From JAIEOG01 sp964519985 (GTDB lineage Bacteria > Bdellovibrionota > FAC87 > UBA2466), in contig CAZFMF010000013.1 of NCBI GenBank assembly GCA_964519985.1, forward strand, positions 21,083 to 85,082: a stretch of 64,000 bases of DNA. Reading direction: 5' to 3'. A program made the position numbers and the translations under genes. Below, piece after piece: positions 42,122-51,018 of the stretch (its first letter is position 1; every line of letters starts with the position of its first letter). Below the pieces are notes generated by a model. That model did no database searches, was not told the origin of the DNA, and was given only the letters and a program-made list of their open reading frames with translations.

Positions 42122-42158
42122 AGTCGCGGCGTACGACGAAATCCAGTAAAACCTTTTC

Positions 42159-42195
42159 AAGCCGGGACCTTCTTAGGTTCCGGCTTTTGCTTTTC
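42159..42195 (+). terminator. Intrinsic terminator
   Basis: AAGCCGGGACC (42159-42169) pairs with GGTTCCGGCTT (42176-42186) with one G-T pair, followed by TT-GC-TTTT. It ends the Gly/Tyr-rich gene 38 nt after its stop. Confidence 0.88.
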
Positions 42196-42227
42196 CGGGC
42201 CGGAGTGTCTGTGTTAGTTTTCCGGCC

Positions 42228-43365
42228 ATGGAAAACGTTCCCGGCCTAGAAGTCCTTAGAAAACAAACTGAAGATCTCACGGGGCGCCTGCAGGCCCTGC
42301 GGGGGCGTCTTTGACGTCGACGCCAAGAAACGCCGCCTAGAAGAAATCGAAGCCCACTCCGCCCAAGAGTCTTTCTGGGGCGATGCCGCGCGCGCTAAGA
42401 CCGTCCTGAAAGAAAAAAGCCTCATCGAAGGCCAGGTGAATGGCCTACTAGATTCGGAGCGCCGGCTCTCCGACGCGATCACCATGATTGAGCTCGTCGC
42501 CGAGGAGCCTAGCGAAGAAAACCTCTCGGACTTGCAGGTTGAGATTCAGTCCATTGCCCAGGACCTGCGCCGCATGGAACTGCAGGAAATGCTGAGCGGC
42601 CCGAACGATAAGAGCGACGCGATCGTGAGTATTAATGCGGGAGCGGGTGGCACCGAGGCCCAGGATTGGGCGCAGATCCTCTTTCGCATGTACCTGCGCT
42701 ACTGCGAACAACGCGGCTACAAGACCCAGATTGTCGACCAACAATCGGGCGAAGAGGCGGGCATCAAGTCCGCCACTTTTTTCGCGCGGGGAGAGTACGC
42801 ATTCGGTTTCCTAAGCGCGGAAATCGGCGTGCACCGGTTGGTGCGCATTTCCCCCTTTGATTCGAACGCGCGCCGTCACACCTCCTTCGCGTCCGTTTTT
42901 GTGTATCCGGATATTGAAGAGGAAATTGAGATCACGGTTGAAGACAAAGACCTACGGGTCGACACCTATCGCGCCGGCGGCGCGGGCGGACAGAAGGTGA
43001 ACAAGACCGACTCCGCGGTACGCTTAACCCACTTGCCGACCGGCATCGTGGTGACCTGTCAGAACGAGCGCTCGCAGCACCAAAACCGCGCGATGGCGAT
43101 GAAGATTTTGAAAGCGCGTTTGTACGAGCGGGAATTAGAAATCAAACGCCAGCAACAAGCGGCGGTGGAAGACTCCAAGTCGGATATCGCTTGGGGCAGT
43201 CAAATCCGCTCGTACGTCTTGCACCCCTATCAGATGATTAAGGACCACCGCACCGATTTTGAAACGGCGGACGTGAACCCGGTACTGGATGGGAAGCTCC
43301 AGGGATTCGTGGAGAATTACTTGATGTCGAAAAAAACCGGGAGTGGCGCGAAGGAGAGCAAATGA
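42228..43365 (+). CDS. prfB: Peptide chain release factor 2 (programmed +1 frameshift)
   Basis: 378 residues when read as 42228-42311 then 42313-43365. The first 28 codons end CTT followed by an in-frame TGA (42312-42314); skipping one T joins GAC and the rest. GGGGG sits just upstream of CTT-TGA-C, the standard RF2 autoregulatory slip site. The SPF tripeptide that reads UGA is in RISPFDSNARR and the GGQ catalytic loop in RAGGAGGQKVNKTDSAVRL. RF2 terminates at UGA and UAA. It overlaps surE by 4 nt. An ATG-only annotation would wrongly start at 42436. Confidence 0.97.
42300..42315 (+). other. RF2 frameshift site
   Basis: GGGGGCGTCTTTGAC: an internal Shine-Dalgarno-like G-run, the slippery CTT and the in-frame TGA followed by C. 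Low RF2 favours the +1 slip and so full-length RF2. Confidence 0.95.
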
Positions 43366-44171
43366 CCTTCTTGATCAGCAACGACGACGGCATCGAGTCC
43401 AAAGGGATTCACCTTCTGGCGCAAGCGTTCCGGGAGCTGGGGGAAGTGATCGTCGTGGCGCCCCACCGGGAACGCAGCACCGCGGGGCATAGTCTGACTC
43501 TGCACAAGCCTTTGCGTATCCGCAAAGTCGGCGAGGGGATGTACTCCGCTTCGGGCTCGCCGGCGGATTGTATCTATCTGGGCGTTCGCCAAATTCTCGG
43601 CCGCAACCCGGATTTCATTCTTTCCGGAATTAACAACGGTGCGAACCTCGGGACCGATGTGCACTATTCCGGCACGGTCGCCGCCGCGCGGGAAGGGGCG
43701 CTGTTGAATGTCCCGAGTTACGCCTTCTCATTGGTGGAGAGTCCCCACGATCACGCCAAGGAACTGCGCCCCGGACTGAACTTTGAAGTCGCATCCGTGA
43801 TCGCGCGCCGCGTTTTCCTGGCGACGCGCAATCTCCAGTTCCCGAAGCACACCCTTTTAAATGTGAATATTCCCAATCGCCCCCGCGTCGAAGACGTCGG
43901 GGAGCTCGTCACAACTCGCCAGGGGATGCGTTATTACACCAACGAGGTCACCAAGCGAGTCGATCCGCGCGGGAAGGAATACTTCTGGTTAGGCGGCGCG
44001 TACGCGGGGTTTGAGCAAGACGCGCTGTCCGATTGCACCGCATTGGAGCAGGGAAAAGTCGCGGTGACGCCCATTACCATCGACTGCACCCATAATGCGT
44101 TTTATGCGACACTGAAGGAATGCCGTTTTTCGTCACTGCAGGAAGAAAAGAGTTTAGGAAAAGCTGAGTAG
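43362..44171 (+). CDS. surE: 5'/3'-nucleotidase SurE
   Basis: 269 residues. FLISNDDGIESKGIHLLAQA holds the Asp-Asp metal ligands, RSTAGHSLTLHKPLR the Ser, and GINNGANLGTDVHYSGTVAAA the Asn and Gly-Thr-Asp motifs; all match the SurE fold. It is a metal-dependent phosphatase of nucleoside monophosphates and short polyphosphate, linked to stationary-phase survival. Its ATG overlaps the prfB stop by 4 nt. A surE-LysM/M23 order recalls the surE-pcm-nlpD cluster of other Proteobacteria. Confidence 0.95.
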   Translation: MTFLISNDDGIESKGIHLLAQAFRELGEVIVVAPHRERSTAGHSLTLHKPLRIRKVGEGMYSASGSPADCIYLGVRQILGRNPDFILSGINNGANLGTDVHYSGTVAAAREGALLNVPSYAFSLVESPHDHAKELRPGLNFEVASVIARRVFLATRNLQFPKHTLLNVNIPNRPRVEDVGELVTTRQGMRYYTNEVTKRVDPRGKEYFWLGGAYAGFEQDALSDCTALEQGKVAVTPITIDCTHNAFYATLKECRFSSLQEEKSLGKAE

Positions 44172-44261
44172 TTCCGATGAAATAGGAGATACTCAGGCAG
44201 CACCCCGGGATTGACTCCAACTTAGGACTCGACTATGTTGCGCCCTTTAAAGCCAAATCAC

Positions 44262-44954
44262 ATGAAGCAGTTTGCAGGGATTTTGTTGAGCCTCCTGCTC
44301 GTGTCTTGCACGGGCCTTCAGTCGCGGTACCACACGGTGGAAGCCGGCGACTCGTTGAAGAAGCTCGCCCGCCAATTCGATGTGCCCGAGTCGGAAATCG
44401 AACGGCACAATCAAGATTTACTGGCCGGCGGTTTGAAGCCGGGCACTAAGATTTTTGTCCCCTTTGAATCCAATCCCCAATGGGATGCCGAATACTACGA
44501 AGCCCCGACGCGGGAAGTGGCGGAAGCTTCGGCCCGAGATGCGCTCCGTATCCCTTTCATTTGGCCCGTGCGCGGCCCAATCAGTTCTCAATTTGGAAAG
44601 CGCTTCATGCGTGGACGCGGCAATCACTTTCATGAAGGAATCGATATCGCGGCTCGCAAAGGCACGCCGGTGAAGGCGGCGCGCAGTGGGCACATCGTCT
44701 ATGCCGGCAATCGGATTTCGGGTTACGGCAATATGATCATTGTTCAGCATGCGGATAAGTATTCGACCGTTTACGCGCATCTGACCAAGATGACGGGTAA
44801 GAAGGGGCAGTACGTTGCCCGCGGACAGCAGGTGGGAACGGTTGGGCGGACGGGGCGCTCGACCGGGTATCATCTGCATTTTGAAGTGCGCGCCCAGCGG
44901 CAGCCCGTCGACCCGGTACCCTTCATGTTCCGTCAATACGCGCGCAATCCCTAA
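44262..44954 (+). CDS. LysM-M23 peptidoglycan endopeptidase lipoprotein (NlpD-like)
   Basis: 230 residues from ATG 44262 (44235 would add nine residues). MKQFAGILLSLLLVSC is a lipoprotein signal with Cys16. A LysM domain (YHTVEAGDSLKKLARQFDVP) is followed by an M23 LytM domain whose zinc residues are complete: His and Asp in HFHEGIDIAARKGTPV and HLHFEVR near the end. Unlike E. coli NlpD, which is degenerate and activates AmiC, this one looks catalytically competent. It should bind peptidoglycan and cut cross-links, or regulate amidases. Confidence 0.92.
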   Translation: MKQFAGILLSLLLVSCTGLQSRYHTVEAGDSLKKLARQFDVPESEIERHNQDLLAGGLKPGTKIFVPFESNPQWDAEYYEAPTREVAEASARDALRIPFIWPVRGPISSQFGKRFMRGRGNHFHEGIDIAARKGTPVKAARSGHIVYAGNRISGYGNMIIVQHADKYSTVYAHLTKMTGKKGQYVARGQQVGTVGRTGRSTGYHLHFEVRAQRQPVDPVPFMFRQYARNP

Positions 44955-44958
44955 TCAC

Positions 44959-44987
44959 TTGTAGATGGTTGAAAACATTCCTATAAT
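44959..44987 (+). promoter_or_regulatory. Sigma-70-type promoter for ihfA
   Basis: TTGTAG (44959-44964), 17-bp spacer, perfect TATAAT (44982-44987), with start expected near 44994 and ATG at 45039. Confidence 0.75.
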
Positions 44988-45038
44988 AATAATGAAGCGT
45001 GGTTCTCTCGCGCGCCTTACCATCATAGGGAGACTTTC

Positions 45039-45392
45039 ATGACGTTGACCAAGGCAGAGCTCATCGAGTCGGTGTACGAGAAGGTCGGTTTCTCTAAAAA
45101 AGAAGCCGCCGACCTGGTCGAGCTGGTCTTCGAGAGCATGAAAGAGGAACTCTGCAAGGGTGGTTCTATCAAGATCTCGGGCTTCGGCAAGTTTCGTGTT
45201 CGAGCCAAGAAAGCCCGTATGGGTCGTAACCCACAAACTGGCGACGCGATGACCATTTCGGCCCGCAAAGTTTTGACCTTCACTCCGAGCCGCATCCTAC
45301 GCGATGGGATCAACGGCAAACTCGTCAGTCTTCCCAGCGCCCAGGGCGACAACGAAGATGACGACGATGATTCCGACGAAGATCAGGCGTAA
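45039..45392 (+). CDS. ihfA: Integration host factor alpha-like HU-family protein
   Basis: 117 residues. MTLTKAELIESVYEKVGFSK and SIKISGFGKFRVRAKKARMG then RNPQTGDAMTISARKVLTF match IhfA, with the DNA-bending beta-arm Pro in GRNPQTG. About 20 extra C-terminal residues are strongly acidic (DNEDDDDDSDEDQA), which E. coli IhfA lacks. IHF bends DNA between enhancers and sigma-54 promoters, relevant to the three such promoters here. Single gene with its own TATAAT promoter. The acidic tail could weaken or modulate DNA binding. Confidence 0.93.
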   Translation: MTLTKAELIESVYEKVGFSKKEAADLVELVFESMKEELCKGGSIKISGFGKFRVRAKKARMGRNPQTGDAMTISARKVLTFTPSRILRDGINGKLVSLPSAQGDNEDDDDDSDEDQA

Positions 45393-45495
45393 TCCGCGGT
45401 CATTGCTATTTTGCGGCCCGAGCGAGATAATTTAGATCGGCGTTCCGCTTTTCTCACCGCGGTCTCATTCCATCCCAACTTATTCAGGAGGTCCC

Positions 45496-46104
45496 ATGAA
45501 GGGACAGCTTCGGTTCTATTCCGTCGTTATCTTGGTGTGCCTTTTTGCCCGACCCGCCTCGGCGGCACTGGACGGCGTGTCACGCATTGGCGCCGATATC
45601 AAACTTTTCCGCTCGGCCAGTTCGACGGTGATGTTGTACGGATGGCGCTTTCTCTACAACCCGAGTGAAGCGTTTTCCATTGGTGGGGCCGGGTTCACGG
45701 GGCAGATGACCGGTTCATCCACCGGCAGCTACAGTTACGGCGGTCTTTCGGCCGCGTTCAACTTGTCTTTAACTCACACCACGCGTCTGGAGTTTGGTTT
45801 GATCGCGGGTGGGGGCGGAGGTTTCGATAGTAGTAACAATCAATCGGGCGGCATCGTAGTCGAGCCGACGTTGGCCGTGGCATTCGGGCTCGGCAAAAAC
45901 GTTGGAGCCGCGCTACAGGGGGGATTCTTGTGGATGCCCACCGCGTCGGCTTTCACCGGGTTCACGGTAGGACTGCGTTTTGAGTTCTTCGCCGATCGGG
46001 CGCCGACCGCTCCGCTGCCGGGCGTGAACGCAGTGGCCCGGCCCGTCACCCCGGTTCTGCCGGCTACCAATCCCAGTCCCATCGCGAATCCAAACAATCA
46101 GTAA
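45496..46104 (+). CDS. Secreted Gly-rich beta-strand protein
   Basis: 202 residues; AGGAGGT lies just before ATG 45496. The signal peptide ends RPASAALDG. The mature chain has many Gly-rich amphipathic strands (FSIGGAGFTGQMTGSSTGSY, TRLEFGLIAGGGGGFD, FTGFTVGLRFEFFADR) and a Pro/Ala tail (LPATNPSPIANPNNQ). It resembles a small outer-membrane barrel with a periplasmic tail. Family not recognised. It converges with apbE, the two overlapping by 7 nt. Confidence 0.7.
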   Translation: MKGQLRFYSVVILVCLFARPASAALDGVSRIGADIKLFRSASSTVMLYGWRFLYNPSEAFSIGGAGFTGQMTGSSTGSYSYGGLSAAFNLSLTHTTRLEFGLIAGGGGGFDSSNNQSGGIVVEPTLAVAFGLGKNVGAALQGGFLWMPTASAFTGFTVGLRFEFFADRAPTAPLPGVNAVARPVTPVLPATNPSPIANPNNQ

Positions 46105-47102
46105 GTGTTTTTGAGCGGGGAGGGGAAAAGCGGGGTCGCTTCGGCGATTCCCGATTCCTCGGACTGCGCCACGAAGTATGCGGCCGCGCCCTGCTTTCGC
46201 GCCAGGGGAATCGCTTCCACCTTACCCACCGCAAAAAGTCCTTCCGCCATGGCCTGCGCTCGCAGCGCCGAAAGATCCATCACCGTGACATTTAGGAGAT
46301 CGGTCACCAGGGGTTTGCCGGAGCGCGGATCGACCGAGCGCACAACCTGCGTGCCGCCGTCCGGCAAGGATACCGAAGCGGCCGCACGATTCTCCATCGG
46401 TACCATTTCATTGGTGAGGTGTAGCGGCGTCTGCGATCCCATCACCGGGCGTTGATAACTGTAGGGCCAGAATTCGCCCATGGCATTGCTGCCGGCCGCG
46501 CGCACCACGTTCGCCGATTTGATCCGAAAATTCTCAATCCCTTTGCGTTTCAGCATTTCGGCGGCTTCGTCGACCGCGAACGCATTCGCCAATAGCCCAA
46601 GGTTCACGATGACGCCACGCCGCGATTTCTTCAACGCGAGCGGATCTTGTCGCGCCTCTACATAATAGTGGCCCACTTTCTGTTTTGCGGTCGCAATCAG
46701 CTGCGGACTGGGCTCTTTGGTTCCACCCTTGGTGTAAAGGTCCAACAATGTCCCCGACGTGGGATCCCAGGCGCCTTGCGTGAGTTTAGCCACGCGCAGG
46801 GCCTCGTCTACAGCCAGCACCAGCGAGCGCGACGCGGGCACCCAAGCCAGGCGTTCGCTGCGGTTGAATCGCGAAATCTCGGATTCCTTGTCCGCCGCGT
46901 TGACGACGCTTTCCGATTGGCGAAACGACTCATCGAGCCATTTCTCAATTTCACCCAGCGGCAGTCGCTTTGTCCCGGCGAAGACTCTGACCTCGTAAGC
47001 CATTCCGAAGGCGGTGCCGGTGTAAATTCGCTCCCGCGAAGTCGTGCAAGCACAGAGAAAAATCCACGGGAACGTCACGAGCGCGAGACGAAGCGTTGTC
47101 AT
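46098..47102 (-). CDS. apbE: FAD:protein FMN transferase (ApbE), lipoprotein
   Basis: 334 residues. Signal with lipobox FLCACTT, then TGTAFGMAYEVRVFAG and the conserved TQGAWDPTSGTLLDLYTKGG region; C-terminal TDLLNVTVMDLSALRAQAMA provides the Mg-binding Asp and Ala residues. ApbE attaches FMN to Thr residues of Nqr/Rnf subunits and other exported flavoproteins; none of these targets is in this window. A middle stretch (RIKSANVVRAAGSNAMGEFW) deviates from the usual GG-D motif. Its ATG overlaps that of the divergent gene at 47101. Confidence 0.85.
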   Translation of the reverse strand: MTTLRLALVTFPWIFLCACTTSRERIYTGTAFGMAYEVRVFAGTKRLPLGEIEKWLDESFRQSESVVNAADKESEISRFNRSERLAWVPASRSLVLAVDEALRVAKLTQGAWDPTSGTLLDLYTKGGTKEPSPQLIATAKQKVGHYYVEARQDPLALKKSRRGVIVNLGLLANAFAVDEAAEMLKRKGIENFRIKSANVVRAAGSNAMGEFWPYSYQRPVMGSQTPLHLTNEMVPMENRAAASVSLPDGGTQVVRSVDPRSGKPLVTDLLNVTVMDLSALRAQAMAEGLFAVGKVEAIPLARKQGAAAYFVAQSEESGIAEATPLFPSPLKNTY

Positions 47103-48795
47103 GGTGAATCTATTCTCGCATCTGCTAAACTCCGTCGCAATGCTGAGCGCCTTTCATTTTATTTTCGTGTGGTGCGCCGGGTCATTCGTCACGGTGGACG
47201 CGCTCGCCGCGAGCGTTCCCCTTTTGATCGCGCCGAAAATTTTCAACGCCGAAGTGGATACCGCCCGACGGGAGTCCGTCTTGCGCGGAGACTCTTCCGG
47301 CGTCGGTCAGTTGGAGTCCGCCGCGTGGCTAAGCGCACTGGGAGGGCTCGAAGCGGAGGCGGGGCGCCCGCATGCCGCCCGCGCAGCGTGGCGCCGTCTC
47401 AACGCACTCTGCGACGAATGGCGAGGACTGCACTACAAGCAGTTCCAGGGCAGCGACGGGGGGCGCGCGGCGGCGCTGTGTCTTCAAGCCGCGGCGGAGA
47501 TTTCGGCTCAGGACAGTTTTCCCATTCGCTGGGGGCTCGGAAAGCAAATTCAAGGCGACTGGCTGGCATTTCAGACGGCGGATCTCGAAGAAGCGGAGCG
47601 GCTCAGTCTCACGGGTCGCATTCGCACTTCACTATCCCCCGCTTATGGACAGGATTTCCGCGCGGCGCTGGTGGCCTTGCGGATCTTGGAACGTTTGGCG
47701 CCCGCGACGCCGGCGACCGCGTATTGGATCGGCAAGGCGCTCGAGCGACAAGGCAACACGCCCATGGCGGAAGAGGCCTTTGCCCAAGCACTGGCCTCGA
47801 CCCCACCCGATCCCCGTGCCGGCGCGCGGGCTCGGCGCATGGCCCTGGGTGATGACGACGAGCCCACGTATGGTTGGACGCCCTATTTGTTTACGTCACC
47901 GGCCCGCGGATTTGGGGGCGGCGCACTGCTTTGGGATGATCGCATCGCGGACACGCGTCGCGCCTACCGCCTCGATGCGTTCTTGAGTAGCCGGGGGAAC
48001 TACTTCGCCAGCGCGAAAATCGGTGATTCGGCGACCCTCGCGCCGTTGCAGCTTCAACTCGGCGGGAGCTTCGGGTACCGAAAGTGGGACTACTTTGGCG
48101 CCGGAATGGTGGCGGCGCCGGTCCAAACGTTCGGGGTCACCGCCGCTCATGCGGAACTGGAAATCGGCTCGCCGGCGTACTACGGCTGGCGCCTTTCCGG
48201 CGTAGGAGTCCTGCGGCACGTGGATGCGGCGGGGACCGCACCACTCTCGTTCGAAGGCAGTCAGGGCTTCGGCCATGTTTTGGAGTGGGATGCGACCGAT
48301 CGTCGGCAGAGCCCACGCCGGGGCGTGCGGATCGGGTGGCGCCAGGAGTACCTTTGGACGAAGGCGAGCCAGCTCTTTTTTTCCAGGTCGCTTTTCGAGG
48401 CCGAATTTCATTGGCCCATTGCGCTGCGCCACCGCCTTTCCCTGCAAGCCGCTTTGGGAATCACCTCGGCTTTTCCCGCGCTGATCAATGGAAACTTTGA
48501 TCCCGCGACATTGGGGGCGCCGGGCATTCGGGAGTTTCGTTACCAAAGTGCGGCGATGGCGGCGAGTTGGATCCGGTACCGTTTTCGCCTTTTGAACTGG
48601 TTGGGGGCGGGACTCTTTGGGGCGGCGGCGGCCGCCGATACCTTGGTTTCCAATTTACCGAACCAAGTGAAGCTGGGTGGGGGAATTGATTTTGATTTCG
48701 TTTTGGCTCGTTCCCCCCAATTCACGCCGCGTTGGGAAATGGGCGTCTTCAACGGCGAATGGATTTTCCAAGGGGGCTTTCGCGCCGGGCTTTAG
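47101..48795 (+). CDS. TPR-containing outer-membrane barrel protein
   Basis: 564 residues from ATG 47101, or 551 from ATG 47140, which leaves room for an apbE promoter and may be the real start. After a signal peptide the first half is TPR-like (ALRILERLAPATPATAYWIG then KALERQGNTPMAEEAFAQAL). The second half is beta-rich (QLQLGGSFGYRKWDYFGAGM, RGVRIGWRQEYLW, LQAALGITSAFP) and resembles the D15/BamA-type surface-antigen barrel. A helical periplasmic arm plus a barrel suggests an outer-membrane channel or assembly factor. It converges with, and overlaps by 4 nt, a patatin gene. Not assigned to a named family. Confidence 0.7.
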   Translation: MVNLFSHLLNSVAMLSAFHFIFVWCAGSFVTVDALAASVPLLIAPKIFNAEVDTARRESVLRGDSSGVGQLESAAWLSALGGLEAEAGRPHAARAAWRRLNALCDEWRGLHYKQFQGSDGGRAAALCLQAAAEISAQDSFPIRWGLGKQIQGDWLAFQTADLEEAERLSLTGRIRTSLSPAYGQDFRAALVALRILERLAPATPATAYWIGKALERQGNTPMAEEAFAQALASTPPDPRAGARARRMALGDDDEPTYGWTPYLFTSPARGFGGGALLWDDRIADTRRAYRLDAFLSSRGNYFASAKIGDSATLAPLQLQLGGSFGYRKWDYFGAGMVAAPVQTFGVTAAHAELEIGSPAYYGWRLSGVGVLRHVDAAGTAPLSFEGSQGFGHVLEWDATDRRQSPRRGVRIGWRQEYLWTKASQLFFSRSLFEAEFHWPIALRHRLSLQAALGITSAFPALINGNFDPATLGAPGIREFRYQSAAMAASWIRYRFRLLNWLGAGLFGAAAAADTLVSNLPNQVKLGGGIDFDFVLARSPQFTPRWEMGVFNGEWIFQGGFRAGL

Positions 48796-49898
48796 AGCTG
48801 AAGACCTTTGCGGATATTTTCGTGCTGGTCCTTGGCGTCTTTGTAGCCGAGCTCTAAAAGCGCGCGGATATAGCCAGGGCTAAAGAGGAGATAACTGAGT
48901 AAGTCACCCGAGTCCTCCGCGCCCGAGCCGGAGCTAATGAGCTGGCGGAAGTGAAAGGGCGCTTCCTTGCGGAAGAGCGGGGCGATCGCCGCCGGATCCT
49001 GACTGGGGCGAATGAGGAACGGATAGACTTTCCGATCTTCGGCAGTTTGAAATTTGTTAATGCGGCTCACGTTCTCGAAGTCCTGCTCGACGCTATCCAA
49101 GAAAATGGAGTTCAAGATCGCGCCCGCCACAAACCCCATTCCGACATTCTCGGGGTTATGGGTTGCCGGCGGATCTTCGGCCTTCTTGGGGCGGATGCTC
49201 ACCGCCAATAAATGCGTCGCGCCCAGACGTAGGGCGGGACTAAACGGAAAGTTGAAGCGCAAGGAGCCATCGCCGAAGAGCGAATGCCCGATGCGAATCG
49301 GTGGAAACAAAATCGGGATCGAGCACGAGGCCATAATGTGACGCGCGCGGATACTCGTCCGCTCGGAACGGCGCTGTTCCCGCGACCACGCGGGAATCGG
49401 GTGGTGGGAGTCGTAGAATATGGTGGCGCAACCGTTGTTGTAGTTGGTGGCGGTGACGGAAACGCCGTCGATGAGCCCCAGTTGAACGGCCTTCGAGATT
49501 TTCCAGAAATGGATGTTGTTGAGTAGCGTCATCGCGAGCGGGCTGGCATCGAGCAGGGATTTGAGTAGCAAGCGGCGAGTGATCTTTGAAACAAACATGT
49601 CGTACATCCATCGCATGCCCATGGATGCGATCGAGCGAAAGTTCGTGCGAAAGACTTGGTCGAACGACAGTTGTTCCCAGAGTTTGTAGAGCTGGGCCGC
49701 GGCATCGGGAAACGGTTCCCCCTGGGCGAGATAACAGGCGTTGATGCTGCCGGCCGAGATCCCACTGAAAATGCGGGGTTTGAACTCCGGAAAATGCTCT
49801 GCGACATAGCGCAGAACCCCGGCCTGAAAGGCGGCGCGGGCACTGCCGGCGGCAAGCACGAGCGCGTACTTTTTTACGGACGGATTTTCGGGGGGCAT
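48792..49898 (-). CDS. Patatin-like phospholipase
   Basis: 368 residues. The oxyanion-hole motif is AAGSARAAFQAGVLR (variant of GGGxR), the nucleophile elbow FSGISAGSINACYL holds the Ser of GxSxG, and the catalytic Asp is in FGDGSLRFNFP (DG/S). No signal peptide is visible, so it acts in the cytosol or is exported by another route. Patatins hydrolyse acyl chains of phospholipids. The GGG-to-AGSAR change at the oxyanion hole is unusual. Confidence 0.9.
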   Translation of the reverse strand: MPPENPSVKKYALVLAAGSARAAFQAGVLRYVAEHFPEFKPRIFSGISAGSINACYLAQGEPFPDAAAQLYKLWEQLSFDQVFRTNFRSIASMGMRWMYDMFVSKITRRLLLKSLLDASPLAMTLLNNIHFWKISKAVQLGLIDGVSVTATNYNNGCATIFYDSHHPIPAWSREQRRSERTSIRARHIMASCSIPILFPPIRIGHSLFGDGSLRFNFPFSPALRLGATHLLAVSIRPKKAEDPPATHNPENVGMGFVAGAILNSIFLDSVEQDFENVSRINKFQTAEDRKVYPFLIRPSQDPAAIAPLFRKEAPFHFRQLISSGSGAEDSGDLLSYLLFSPGYIRALLELGYKDAKDQHENIRKGLQL

Positions 49899-49918
49899 GG
49901 AACCATTCTACACCGATC

Positions 49919-50317
49919 TCAGCGCGCGAGGTACAGGTGCAAACCTCGCCCATTCACCCGCTGGGGGTTTGGCAATGCGACCAAGGTGTGCGGTTGATTT
50001 CCGTCTAACGCGCAAGGGGCCACGCCTTGATACAGCGTGCCGCTTTCCCCGAGAATTTGATAGCCCAGCTGCACGATGCGCGCGGAATCTTGTAGGGTGC
50101 GCCGGTAAACGGGATTAAGCGCCAGCTCCACGGTAAAACGGCTGGGTTGCGTTTCGGCGAGGCGCGCCGATTGAAACCAGGGGCCGAGTTCAGCGCCGAG
50201 ATTGACCGGTAAAGTTTGGGTGGGTTGCCGTGAGGCATCCGGCCAAAATTTCCAAATCCCTCCGAGTAGGATCAGGACCGCCCATAGGCTTAAGAAAAGT
50301 TTTCTTTCCGCGTTGAT
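49919..50317 (-). CDS. Small single-pass membrane protein, no canonical start
   Basis: The minus-strand frame is open from about 50359 to the stop at 49919. It encodes ERKLFLSLWAVLILLGGIWK then FWPDASRQPTQTLPVN, a clear membrane anchor with a soluble tail (ELGPWFQSARLAETQPSRFT, then a Leu/Gly-rich end LHLYLAR). No ATG, GTG or TTG lies before the membrane segment. ATC at 50317 has AAGGGGG four nt upstream, and ATT at 50344 is another option. A GTG at 50131 would drop the anchor. Overlaps the RsmI-like gene end. Rare-codon initiation or a sequence error are both possible. Confidence 0.5.
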   Translation of the reverse strand: MNAERKLFLSLWAVLILLGGIWKFWPDASRQPTQTLPVNLGAELGPWFQSARLAETQPSRFTVELALNPVYRRTLQDSARIVQLGYQILGESGTLYQGVAPCALDGNQPHTLVALPNPQRVNGRGLHLYLAR

Positions 50318-51018
50318 AAAGCCCCCTTGAGGATCAGCACGAATTCGCCCTTGGATTTCTCAAAGCGTTTGAACTCCGCTTCGATTTCCAGGAGCGATCC
50401 CCAGATCAGGCGCTCTTGATCGGACTCCAGCTCCCACGCCAAAAATGCCGAGCGTTTTGGGCCGAAGGCCTTTTGCAGTTCCGAAAGCAATGCGCCGAGA
50501 CGGTACGGTCTCTCCATTAAAACACAGTGTTCCGAACGTTGTCGAAGCCCGTCCAGAAAGTCGCGGCGCGGCGCGTCCTCCCGCGGTGGAAATCCCAACA
50601 ATAAAAAAGGGGCTTCCCACCCGCTCAACGCGCAGGCGCTGCCCCACGATGTCGGGCTACTGCAGGAACGCACGCGAAAGCCGCGTTTTCCACATTCGGC
50701 GAGGACTTCCCGGCCGGGATCAAAAAGCAGGGGCATGCCGGCGTCGGAGAAAAGTGCGATTGTCCCGCCGGTGCGCGCGATGTCTTCGACGGCGGCCCGC
50801 CACGCTTTCTCCTCCGGTCGTGCCGATTCGTCCAGAAGGTAGAGGCGCTTGCCCCGTCCGCCGGGAACGCGCGCCAGAATGGCGAGCGCCAATTTGCGGG
50901 ACTCGCCGATGACAATGTCGGCCTCGGACAGGCGGGCGGCGGCGGCCTTTGAAATTTCCGCGGCCTCACCCAAAGGCATGCCCAACAACCAGAGGGTTTT
51001 TTCAGAGGCCGGAGACAT
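50290..51018 (-). CDS. RsmI-like tetrapyrrole-methylase-family methyltransferase
   Basis: 242 residues. The order of motifs follows RsmI: LWLLGMPLGEAAEISKAAAA (equivalent to TPIGNLxD), DIVIGESRK (ED/TRxT region), IALFSDAGMPLLFDPGREVL (SDAGxPxxxDPG) and a C-terminal WELESDQERLIWGSL. RsmI methylates the 2'-O of C1402 in 16S rRNA. The N-terminal motif deviates, so it may be a paralog with another target rather than RsmI itself. It overlaps lptD by 17 nt and contains the start of the small membrane protein. Confidence 0.75.
   Translation of the reverse strand: MSPASEKTLWLLGMPLGEAAEISKAAAARLSEADIVIGESRKLALAILARVPGGRGKRLYLLDESARPEEKAWRAAVEDIARTGGTIALFSDAGMPLLFDPGREVLAECGKRGFRVRSCSSPTSWGSACALSGWEAPFLLLGFPPREDAPRRDFLDGLRQRSEHCVLMERPYRLGALLSELQKAFGPKRSAFLAWELESDQERLIWGSLLEIEAEFKRFEKSKGEFVLILKGALSTRKENFS

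Noticed and set aside
46647..47852. 401-codon plus-strand frame across apbE and the next gene
   Set aside because: Arg/Ser-rich, spans two real genes in different frames, no family resemblance.
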